From: an uncultured Desulfobacterium sp.
GTDB lineage: Bacteria > Desulfobacterota > DSM-4660 > Desulfatiglandales > Desulfatiglandaceae
Direction: 5' to 3'
Assembly: GCA_900258555.1 (NCBI GenBank)
Contig: LT984854.1
Span: forward strand, 1,690,860-1,754,859
Length of the DNA stretch: 64,000 nt
Shown here: piece by piece, positions 16,957 to 24,759 of the stretch
How the letters are laid out: the number at the start of each line of letters is the position of its first letter
Numbering within the stretch: position 1 is the first letter of the stretch
Made by a program: the position numbers and the translations under genes
The notes under the pieces: generated by a model
Seen by the model: the letters and a program-made list of their open reading frames with translations, nothing else
What the model was told of the DNA's origin: nothing
Databases searched by the model: none

Positions 16957-18996
16957 ATGGACTACAAATTTGTAAAAACCACCTGCCCGTTTTGCGGCTG
17001 CGGGTGTCAGATGCTGCTGGAGGTGCTGGACGGCAGACTTATAGGTACCCTGCCGTTTAAAGGCGCTCAGATGAACCAGGGAAAACTCTGCATCAAGGGG
17101 TGGAACGCTCACGGTTTTGTCCAAAGCCCGGACAGGCTTACCAAGCCGCTTATTAGAAAAAACGGAAAGCTTCAAGAGGCATCCTGGGAAGAGACATTTG
17201 ATACTGTCGCATCGAGAATTTCTGATATAAAGACACGCTATGGCGCAAACAGCATGTCATTTTTGAGCTCCGCACGGTGTAGCAATGAGGAGAACTATTT
17301 ACTTCAGAAGCTTTGCAGGGCGGGGGTTGGAACAAACAATGTAGATCACTGCGCCCGGCTCTGACACGCGCCCACTGTGGCAGGTCTTGCCGCGGCATTT
17401 GGAAGTGGCGCAATGACAAATTCCATTCCTGAGGTCGAGGATGCCGATTGCATATTCCTCATTGGTTCAAATACCTCTGAGGCCCACCCCCTCATAGCCC
17501 ATAGGATATTTCGCGCAGTAGGGAAGGGCGCGAAGCTGATTGTGGTTGATCCCAGGAAGATCCAGATGACCATGGTGGCGGATATCCACGTAAGGATTAA
17601 TTACGGGACTGATGTAGCCTTTTTAAACGCCATTATGCATGAGATTATTAAAAACAACTGGCACAACCCTGAATTTATCAAGGAACGGACAGAGGGCTTT
17701 GAGGCATTGGAAGAGACTGTCAAAAAATATTCTCCAGAGATGGCCTCTTCCATTTGCGGGGTGCCGCCTGATGTAATACATGAGGTGGCGCGCCTCTACG
17801 CCACATCAAAGACCTCCAACATCATGTACACCTTGGGTATTACTGAACACTCTCATGGTGTAGATAATGTAAAGTCTTTGGCGAATCTTGCCATGCTGAC
17901 AGGCCACATAGGAAAGCCATCTAGCGGCGTAAATCCCATGCGCGGACAGAATAACGTCCAGGGTGCCTGCGACATGGGCGCACTTCCCAATGTATATCCT
18001 GGCTACCAGGTCGTAACAAATGAGGATATAAGGGCCAAGTTTGAGAAGGCCTGGGGGGTTAGTCTTTCTCCGAACATCGGAAAGATGATTCCGGATATGA
18101 TGGACGGTTTAATTGATGGAACTGTCAAGGGGATGTATATTTTCGGAGAAAATTCCGTTGAAACCGATCCTAATATACACCATGTCCGCCATGCCCTTGA
18201 GTCCGCAGAATTACTGGTCGTCCAGGACATCTTTCTTACACAGACAGCCAAGTTTGCGCATGTGGTGCTTCCTGGTGCGGCATGGGGTGAAGTGGAAGGG
18301 ACATATTCAAATACTGAGCGCAAGGTTCAACGCATACGCAAGGCAGTAGAACCTCCTGGAGAGGCAATGCCAAATTGGACGATCTTGATGGAGATCGGCA
18401 AAAGACTAGGTGTGAAAATGCATTATGAAACGGCGGAACAGGTATTCAATGAGATGACAAGCCTCACACCCAGTTTTGCAGGTATCACATATGAGAGGAT
18501 AGACAAGACTGACATCCAGTGGCCTTGTCCGTCCCTAGACCATCCAGGCACAAAATATCTACATCAGGAAAAATTTACACGCGGCCTGGGGCTATTCCAT
18601 GCAATCGAGTACCGACCTTCTGAAGAACTGCCGGACGACGAATTCCCTGTCATATTAACAACGGGAAGGAGATACGCACACTACCACTCCCGCACAATGA
18701 CCGGCCGGTGTGCAGCCCTTGACAGGGAATTTCCAAGGCCTATGGCGCAAATACATTTTAAAGATGCAGAAAGACTGGGCCTGGCTGACGGAGATTCCAT
18801 GAAGGTGACATCCAGAAGAGGAGAGGTCATAACCCCGGTAAGGGTGGGCGATGTTGTCCCTGAAGGCTCCATATTTATGGATTTTCATTTTGAAGATGCC
18901 AATCCAAACTGGCTGTTGGGCACATCACTTGATCCTGTATCAAAGACCCCTGACTACAAGGTGTGTGCTGTGAGGATAGAAAGACAGGAGGATTAA
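16957..18996 (+). CDS. fdhA: Formate dehydrogenase catalytic subunit, selenocysteine-containing
   Basis: About 679 residues when the in-frame TGA at 17362-17364 is read as selenocysteine (Sec136; E. coli FdhF has Sec140). The [4Fe-4S] motif CPFCGCGC starts near residue 9. The Sec context DHCARL-Sec-HAPTVAGLA is that of FdhF-type enzymes. Mo/W-bis-MGD signatures follow (GSNTSEAHP, MRGQNNVQGACDMG, HVVLPGAAWGEVEGTYSNTERKV). The C-terminal dinucleotide domain has TTGRRYAHYHSRTMTGR. The start at 16957 has GGAGAAGGGA. The size fits soluble FdhF, with no twin-arginine signal, so it is cytoplasmic. If TGA is taken as stop, the gene looks falsely split. Confidence 0.95.
17362..17395 (+). promoter_or_regulatory. 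UGA selenocysteine codon and SECIS hairpin
   Basis: After the TGA (17362-17364) and a 10-base spacer, CTGTGGCA (17375-17382) pairs with TGCCGCGG (17388-17395) over eight positions, two of them G-U. The apical loop is GGTCT. The loop GGUC and the spacing match the E. coli fdhF SECIS recognised by SelB. selA, selB, selC and selD are not in the window. Confidence 0.92.
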
Positions 18997-19031
18997 TTTT
19001 TGCAGAATATGCTTATCGCCCAGATCAGATT

Positions 19032-19907
19032 TTAATACCCCAATCTTTTAAGAGCACGCGTATCCTTACTCCAGTTTTTTTCAACCCTTACTCGGAGGTC
19101 AAGATAGACCTGCATCCCGAATATTTTCTCAATCTCCTTTCTGGCGGATGCGCCGATTGACTTTATCATGCGGCCCCCTTTTCCTATAAGGATTCCCTTT
19201 TGAGAATCGCTCTCCACATGGATATTGGCTGTTATGGTCAATAGATCCTTTTTGCCTTCCTCCATTTCCTCCACTGTGACAGCGGAGCAATAGGGCAATT
19301 CCTGCTTCACATTGAGATAGATCTTTTCACGGATGATCTCTGAGACAAGAAAAGACTCGGTCTGATCTGTTTGCATATCCTCAGGAAAAAACGGGGGGCC
19401 TGGCCTCAGCCGTGACTTTATCTCATTTAAAAGGTCCTCCACCCCGTCACCGGTCAAGGCGGAGACAGGAACCAGCGCATCGAATCTGTGCATTTGGGCG
19501 TATTTGTCAATGATCGGGAGCAATTCTTCCCTGGGGGCCTTGTCAATCTTGTTTATGGCAAGTATACAAGGCTTAGACTCAATTTTTTGGATTACCTGTG
19601 AGATATGAGGGTCATCCGGTTTTTGCGCATCAATCAAGAATAAAAGGACGTCAACCTCCTGAATTGTGGCGAGGGCCGAGCCTACCATACTCTTATGCAA
19701 CGGGGTTTTTGTCGTGTGGATTCCAGGGGTGTCCATAAAGACCATCTGAAATCCATCCCCGTGATAGATTCCCACTATGCGGTTCCTTGTGGTCTGAGGT
19801 TTGGGAGAGACAATGGAGACCTTTAAACCCAGGATATGATTTAGCAGTGTTGATTTTCCAACATTAGGGGGGCCGATAATAGCTATAAAACCTGATAAAA
19901 AGCTCAT
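19032..19907 (-). CDS. era: GTPase Era, ribosome assembly
   Basis: 291 residues. The P-loop GPPNVGKST is near 12-20, switch and G3 are DTPGIH, and G4 is NKID. The C-terminal KH domain has ILIGKGGRMIKSIG and the protein ends RALKRLGY. Era binds the 3' end of 16S rRNA and helps 30S maturation. The start overlaps the stop of the upstream radical SAM gene by 4 bases. The order rnc, radical SAM gene, era resembles the rnc-era operon of other bacteria with one gene inserted. Confidence 0.97.
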   Translation of the reverse strand: MSFLSGFIAIIGPPNVGKSTLLNHILGLKVSIVSPKPQTTRNRIVGIYHGDGFQMVFMDTPGIHTTKTPLHKSMVGSALATIQEVDVLLFLIDAQKPDDPHISQVIQKIESKPCILAINKIDKAPREELLPIIDKYAQMHRFDALVPVSALTGDGVEDLLNEIKSRLRPGPPFFPEDMQTDQTESFLVSEIIREKIYLNVKQELPYCSAVTVEEMEEGKKDLLTITANIHVESDSQKGILIGKGGRMIKSIGASARKEIEKIFGMQVYLDLRVRVEKNWSKDTRALKRLGY

Positions 19908-20938
19908 ATATTAACAACCTTTATTCTTCCTGGTGTGATGCTGTCCTCTGCCTGGATATTTACCACCTTTGCTCCTGTTCTGTTCTCAATTAGCTTGACC
20001 CCCTGGTTTTTGTACCCCCTAATCAGAGGAATATCCAATTTGTAGGCCATGATCCTTATACTTTTCGACTGACCACGACCAGGCAGCATCGGAGCGATCC
20101 CTTTATGATATATTGCGGAGCGAACCAGAAATCCAAAGGCCGGGTGCCACGGTCCGGCGATAATCTGGCCTTCCTCCAGAAGGGAAGGGGAACTCATAAG
20201 GCCGATCCTGATCACCTGGATGCCCATATCCTCCAGTCTCAAACAGTTATCAGCGCAGATTTCAACAGCCTGGCCCAGCCCGAGGGGATGGTAAATCCCT
20301 TTTTCATAGAGACGGGCAAGTCCTGTCCCCTTAATCACAAGGGCCGGATACAATCTGACCATGTCGGGTTTAAGGTCAATCACCTTTGTTACTGTGGAAT
20401 GGAATTTATCCGCACTATCGCCAGGAAGCCCAGGCATCAGTTGAATCCCGACACTCAGACCATATTGCCTGAGGAGTCTTACAGCCCTTGCCGTATCATC
20501 GGATGAATGTCCTCTTTCGGAAAGGGTAAGTACTTGATCGTCCATTGACTGGGCCCCAAGTTCTACAGTAGAGACATTATAATGTCTTATTGCTTTAAGG
20601 CGTTCGTCATTGACTGCATCGGGTCTTGTTGAAACCCTGATGCCCCGGAAAAGGCCTTTGGTGATATATGGAAAGACCGTCTCCAGCAGGAAAAGCATTT
20701 GATCAAATGGAAGGCCGGTGAAGGTCCCCCCATAAAAGGCGATTTCAGGGTTGCGATTGGGATCAAACCCGGCGGAGTGGATTGCCCTTTCTATGATGCC
20801 GATTATGTGCTCTTCGCTTACAGGCAGGTCTTTCTGGGATGTTATCCTTTTTTGCTCGCAAAACACACACCTGTGGGGGCATCCAAGATGAGGTATGAAG
20901 ATCGGGACAATTAAAGGTCTGGGTCTCCTATCAGACAA
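19904..20938 (-). CDS. Elp3-like radical SAM protein without acetyltransferase domain
   Basis: 344 residues from a TTG start with GGAGG eight bases upstream; it overlaps rnc by 28 bases. The SAM cluster motif is CPHRCVFC near 20-27, followed by FYGGTFTGLP, the Elp3/HemN-type GGE variant, and STRPDAVN. The sequence follows Elp3 radical SAM domains but stops before any GNAT domain, so Elp3-type wobble uridine carboxymethylation would need another protein. It belongs to a family often found next to rnc. Substrate unknown, perhaps RNA. Confidence 0.8.
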   Translation of the reverse strand: MSDRRPRPLIVPIFIPHLGCPHRCVFCEQKRITSQKDLPVSEEHIIGIIERAIHSAGFDPNRNPEIAFYGGTFTGLPFDQMLFLLETVFPYITKGLFRGIRVSTRPDAVNDERLKAIRHYNVSTVELGAQSMDDQVLTLSERGHSSDDTARAVRLLRQYGLSVGIQLMPGLPGDSADKFHSTVTKVIDLKPDMVRLYPALVIKGTGLARLYEKGIYHPLGLGQAVEICADNCLRLEDMGIQVIRIGLMSSPSLLEEGQIIAGPWHPAFGFLVRSAIYHKGIAPMLPGRGQSKSIRIMAYKLDIPLIRGYKNQGVKLIENRTGAKVVNIQAEDSITPGRIKVVNI

Positions 20939-21678
20939 TAATAGGCCTCCTTGGCGGCCTTTTGTTCGGCCTCTTTCTTGCTTTTGCCCTCTCCTGCTGC
21001 AAGGAGTTTCTCATTCAGAGACAGCTCTACCCTGAAGGTCTTATCATGGGCGGGCCCGCTTTCGTCGGAGAGTTTATATTTCGGCAGGGCCTTAAATGAT
21101 TTTTGAGTATATTCCTGGAGCAGGCTCTTGAAATCATAAGGCGTCTCACGTGAGCCTAATTTTTCAAGAAAGGGGTAAAAAAGTACGCGAATGATTTCCA
21201 TAGTGCGCTCAAAACCTGCATCAAGATAAAGTGCGCCCAGCAATGCCTCCATGGTATTGGCAAGGATAGAGGGTTTTTTTCTCCCCAGGCTCTGCTCCTC
21301 ACCTTTTCCAAGAAAAAGACACTCACCCAGTTTAAGCCTTTTAGCAACCCGATACAGTCCGGATTCATCCACCACCATTGCCCTGTACTTTGAAAGATCA
21401 CCCTCCCTGGCATCACCGAAAAGGTCCATCAGCAGATGGCTTACGGCAAGGTCAAGGACTGCATCTCCAAGGAATTCAAGCCGTTCATTATCTTCGAGTT
21501 TTGGGTCTGTCTGTTCGTTGACATATGAAGAATGCCTAAAGGCCTGTAAAAGTAATTCATACTGACGAAATGTATAACCAAGTTTCAGGCTGAGTTCATC
21601 CAGTTTTGTTTTTGTCTCCTTAGAATACATTGCTCTGATCACATGTGTGTCAATATGGCATAAGTGTTGCAAATGCAT
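20911..21678 (-). CDS. rnc: Ribonuclease III
   Basis: Up to 255 residues. The catalytic signature NERLEFLGDAVLDL and the second acidic cluster (NTMEALLGALYLDAG) form the RNase III domain. A C-terminal dsRNA-binding domain ends KKEAEQKAAKEAYY. It cleaves double-stranded RNA and processes rRNA. The first ATG at 21678 lacks a ribosome binding site; an ATG at 21630 would give 239 residues, nearer the family length. It is first in the rnc, radical SAM, era run. Confidence 0.95.
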   Translation of the reverse strand: MHLQHLCHIDTHVIRAMYSKETKTKLDELSLKLGYTFRQYELLLQAFRHSSYVNEQTDPKLEDNERLEFLGDAVLDLAVSHLLMDLFGDAREGDLSKYRAMVVDESGLYRVAKRLKLGECLFLGKGEEQSLGRKKPSILANTMEALLGALYLDAGFERTMEIIRVLFYPFLEKLGSRETPYDFKSLLQEYTQKSFKALPKYKLSDESGPAHDKTFRVELSLNEKLLAAGEGKSKKEAEQKAAKEAYYCLIGDPDL

Positions 21679-21777
21679 TGAACTAGAGCATTATACTTTA
21701 CACAAGCCCCCCTATATTTTCAAGCCAAGAAAAACAACAAAATGCCGTTTAGGGTGTGGTTTGATAGCATTATTTAT

Positions 21778-21807
21778 TTGACATACAAAATATATTTTGC
21801 ATTACAT
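21778..21807 (+). promoter_or_regulatory. Possible promoter upstream of pyrR
   Basis: TTGACA at 21778-21783 is a consensus -35 element, about 55 bases before pyrR. No good -10 lies at the right distance; attaca/ttacat at 21801-21807 is the best fit. Low confidence. Confidence 0.3.
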
Positions 21808-21836
21808 GACAATTTTATTTCACAAAAAGGTATGAT

Positions 21837-22385
21837 ATGAAAAAGGTCGTTATTTTAAAGGAACGGGACATATCCAGGAGCATTAATAGCATTGCGCGGG
21901 CAATCATAGAAAAAAACGGCCCAATGGAAGATGTCGTGTTGATAGGGATTAGGACCGGCGGCGCATTTCTGGCCGAGCGCCTACAGGAGGCCATCTACCG
22001 TTTGATCTCCCAAAAGCCTTCGCTTGGCATTCTGGACATCACATTGTACCGGGATGACTGGACAAGGATAAGCACGGCGCCGGTTGTGAGAAAGACCAAT
22101 ATACCCTTTTCCATTGACGACAAGACTCTCATCCTTGTGGATGATGTACTTTTTACAGGCAGGACTGTGAGGGCCGCCATGGATGCCCTTATGGATTACG
22201 GGCGGCCGAAAAGAATAGAGCTTGCCATTCTCATAGACCGGGGGGAAATATACAGGGAATTGCCCATCATGGCAAATTACTCCGGAGGCATCTGGGATAC
22301 AGCACCAGAGGAAACTATCAATGTATACCTTAAAGAAGAAGGCTTTTCCGATCACGTCGCTATTGAGGAAAAAAAGGCTGCCTAA
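21837..22385 (+). CDS. pyrR: PyrR, pyrimidine operon regulator / uracil phosphoribosyltransferase
   Basis: 182 residues. The PRPP-binding motif LILVDDVLFTGRTVRAA is near 98-114 and GIRTGGAFLAERL near 37-49 is the PyrR nucleotide loop. In Gram-positive bacteria PyrR binds pyr mRNA to attenuate transcription. In this group it may act mainly as an enzyme, since no PyrR-binding attenuator is obvious in the window. carB, a pyrimidine and arginine gene, lies 2.4 kb downstream on the other strand. AAAAGG precedes the ATG. Confidence 0.93.
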   Translation: MKKVVILKERDISRSINSIARAIIEKNGPMEDVVLIGIRTGGAFLAERLQEAIYRLISQKPSLGILDITLYRDDWTRISTAPVVRKTNIPFSIDDKTLILVDDVLFTGRTVRAAMDALMDYGRPKRIELAILIDRGEIYRELPIMANYSGGIWDTAPEETINVYLKEEGFSDHVAIEEKKAA

Positions 22386-22387
22386 TT

Positions 22388-23584
22388 ATGAGTCTTAAAA
22401 AGAAGCCAGGCAAGAAAAAGCCCCTTCACACTGTTTCCACAACAAAGGAAGAAGACGCTCTTGTTGCATCCATTCTGGCTGGAGATACCTCCGATCCGGG
22501 CAAATTCGCCTCCGCGGTCCCTGATCTTGCCATTGCAAGGGCAGTAGCGGAACGGCTGTGCCTTGAAGCAGAACCCTCCATTACACTGCTTACGGTCCTA
22601 AAAGACCGGTTCAAAGATAAACAGATTAACAAGACCTTAAAGCGGGCGCTCTTTAAGCTAAGACAAAAGGGGGTCATTGTTAATGAGGCTATTTTGGCTG
22701 AAGATTCCCCTTTTTTTGACATCAGACCACGCCAGGAAGATAAACCTGAGGCATTTGTAGGGCCGATCCTCAATATGTTCGGCTCACGTGCGGTTTATAT
22801 AACTCATTTTAGAGGCGTCAGGGGATTGCACGCGGGAATGGGTTTGGTTTCGGATGAAGATGGAATCCATGATTTTTTTTATGGACCCATAGGAAAAAAA
22901 AGATTGCTTGAAGCAAAAGAAATGGTTTCTGAAAATGCAGGGCCGCTGGTTGAGACGTCTCTGTCACACGCTGCCTCAATTTTTGAAACCGCCTATCAAA
23001 GGCACCTTGAAATCAATAAAAGGGAGCACCTTGGTTTTTCTGAATTAAGGCCATGGTATTTACAGAATGCGCCACCTCTGGATCATTCCGCTATATATGA
23101 CTATGTACCGGAACAACAATCACCTGGAAGACCTTTAACGGACTCACAACTTGAGCGGCTTTTAAATCAGGGACCTATGGAGTCATGGGTGATAGATTTT
23201 GAGAGTCTTAAACCATATCTTGAAGAATTGATCAAGCTAGATGAAAGTCCTATCATACTAACCGAGTTACAAAAATCAGACCAGGCAAGGAGGCTCAAGG
23301 ATGACTGCATAGAAAAGCTCTTTTCTGATACATCCCGTGCCTTACTTAAACGCAGATTTGAGGAGATGGCCTATTTCTTCTTCAAACAAGGGCAAGAGGA
23401 TCTTTGTCACCTCTGCCTTGGAGCAGGACAAGGACTCATAAATGAAGACAGCCATGGGATGAAAAATCAGGTGCTATTCTATCTTGTAAACAGGAGCTTT
23501 ACCCTTTACCTGGATCTCGCTGAAGGCGGCAAGACGGAGAACGAATTTACTCCAGAAGAACCGACGTCCAATATCATTTTTTAA
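22388..23584 (+). CDS. Uncharacterised protein with basic N-terminus
   Basis: 398 residues starting two bases after pyrR, hence co-transcribed. The first 15 residues are Lys-rich. Residues 45-105 are helical and resemble a repeat or winged-helix segment (LKDRFKDKQINKTLKRALFKLRQKG contains the clearest part). The C-terminal half is helical and has a CHLCLGAG segment near 340. No signal peptide or membrane segment was seen. I do not recognise the family. The basic tail would fit a nucleic-acid or ribosome-associated role. Confidence 0.8.
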   Translation: MSLKKKPGKKKPLHTVSTTKEEDALVASILAGDTSDPGKFASAVPDLAIARAVAERLCLEAEPSITLLTVLKDRFKDKQINKTLKRALFKLRQKGVIVNEAILAEDSPFFDIRPRQEDKPEAFVGPILNMFGSRAVYITHFRGVRGLHAGMGLVSDEDGIHDFFYGPIGKKRLLEAKEMVSENAGPLVETSLSHAASIFETAYQRHLEINKREHLGFSELRPWYLQNAPPLDHSAIYDYVPEQQSPGRPLTDSQLERLLNQGPMESWVIDFESLKPYLEELIKLDESPIILTELQKSDQARRLKDDCIEKLFSDTSRALLKRRFEEMAYFFFKQGQEDLCHLCLGAGQGLINEDSHGMKNQVLFYLVNRSFTLYLDLAEGGKTENEFTPEEPTSNIIF

Positions 23585-23636
23585 CTCATTTGATTTTTTA
23601 AACTTCTTTAACTCCTTAAACTTGTCAGGATTCATT

Positions 23637-24029
23637 ATGCCTCAATCGATCTCAGTAAAGACTTCGTCCAGGGTTGAGATGGTGGATATCACCCCTTCGG
23701 TCCAAAAAGAAGTTTCAAGGATTGGCGTCACAGACGGCATTTGTGTCGTGTATGTGCCGCATACAACCGCAGGGATTACGATAAATGAAGGTGCAGATCC
23801 TGCTGTTTGTCATGATGTCATTTCAATGTTAAACAAGCTTGTCCCTGAAAATGCAGGATACCGTCACATGGAAGGTAACTCCGACAGCCACATCAAAACC
23901 TCTATTATTGGAAGTTCTGTCACTGTAATAATAGAAAAAGGGCATATTGTGCTTGGTACATGGCAGAAGATTTTTTTCTGCGAGTTTGACGGTCCCAGAT
24001 CGCGAAAGGTTTATTTAAAAACCATGTGA
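23637..24029 (+). CDS. YjbQ / UPF0047 family protein
   Basis: 130 residues. The signatures VYVPHTTAGITINEGADPAV and GTWQKIFFCEFDGPRSRKV identify the family. The conserved His and Glu residues (HTTAG, NEGAD, HMEGNSDSH) form its likely metal site. Some homologues have weak thiamine-phosphate synthase activity; the cellular role is not settled. ATG at 23637 has AGGA at the right distance, so the upstream TTG at 23622 is disfavoured. Confidence 0.93.
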   Translation: MPQSISVKTSSRVEMVDITPSVQKEVSRIGVTDGICVVYVPHTTAGITINEGADPAVCHDVISMLNKLVPENAGYRHMEGNSDSHIKTSIIGSSVTVIIEKGHIVLGTWQKIFFCEFDGPRSRKVYLKTM

Positions 24030-24064
24030 TTTCTTGACGTCTTACCGGTCGTGGAGAACAAGAC

Positions 24065-24742
24065 ATGTCGAAACGAAATATATTTTACGATAAATATGCA
24101 AAGACAAAAAGAAGACTTTTTGTTTTTGGAATTGTTTCAGCTTTTATATTATTCGGCTCCGGCCTTGGTGTATTGGAATTGAGCAACCTAAAGGCCATCA
24201 GCCTTGGACTTGACAGCATCATCAACGACCGGGTCATGCCCCTCCAACAATTAAAGTCTGTTTCTGACATGTATTGCATCAACATTGTTGACACAGCCCA
24301 TAAGGTTCTTAATGGAAATATCACATGGGCCGAAGGCGCAAAAAGGATCGATGAAACAACCAAAAACATCTCTGAAAAATGGGATTCCTATACCAAGACA
24401 TATCTTGTTGATGAAGAAAAAAGATTGATCGTTGAGCTTGTTCCCTTGAAGGAAAGGGCGGATATGGCCGCAAAAAAATTAAGGGATATCCTTGAACTGG
24501 GAGACCGAAAGGCGCTTGAAGAATTGGTCAAAAAGCAACTCTATCAGAGCATTGATCCGGTGCAGGAAAAGATCAGTTCTCTTTTTCATGTCCAAATAAG
24601 CATTGCCAAGGACATACACTATGAGGGAAAGACACAATATCAGTTCAGCCGGAGCCTGGGAATCGTAAGCATTGCGCTGGGGCTGGTTTTGGGCCTTGTA
24701 CTGGCGCTAAGATGGGGCATGACGAACAGGATCAGTATTTAG
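24065..24742 (+). CDS. Four-helix-bundle chemoreceptor sensor domain without signalling domain
   Basis: 225 residues. A first membrane helix is near 17-39 (LFVFGIVSAFILFGSGLGVL). A periplasmic helical domain with LPLQQLKSVSDMY-like features of the 4HB_MCP family follows. A second membrane helix is near 198-217. The protein ends ten residues after it, before any HAMP or methyl-accepting domain, so a normal chemoreceptor has lost or never had its signalling part. It may be a decoy sensor, a partner for another kinase or a relic. The downstream bases run straight into the carB stop. Confidence 0.75.
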   Translation: MSKRNIFYDKYAKTKRRLFVFGIVSAFILFGSGLGVLELSNLKAISLGLDSIINDRVMPLQQLKSVSDMYCINIVDTAHKVLNGNITWAEGAKRIDETTKNISEKWDSYTKTYLVDEEKRLIVELVPLKERADMAAKKLRDILELGDRKALEELVKKQLYQSIDPVQEKISSLFHVQISIAKDIHYEGKTQYQFSRSLGIVSIALGLVLGLVLALRWGMTNRISI

Positions 24743-24759
24743 AGTCTGATTACCAGGTC

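Noticed and set aside
16933-17364. Reading formate dehydrogenase as a truncated gene ending at TGA
   Set aside because: Sequence on both sides is one FdhF-type protein and a SECIS hairpin follows the TGA.
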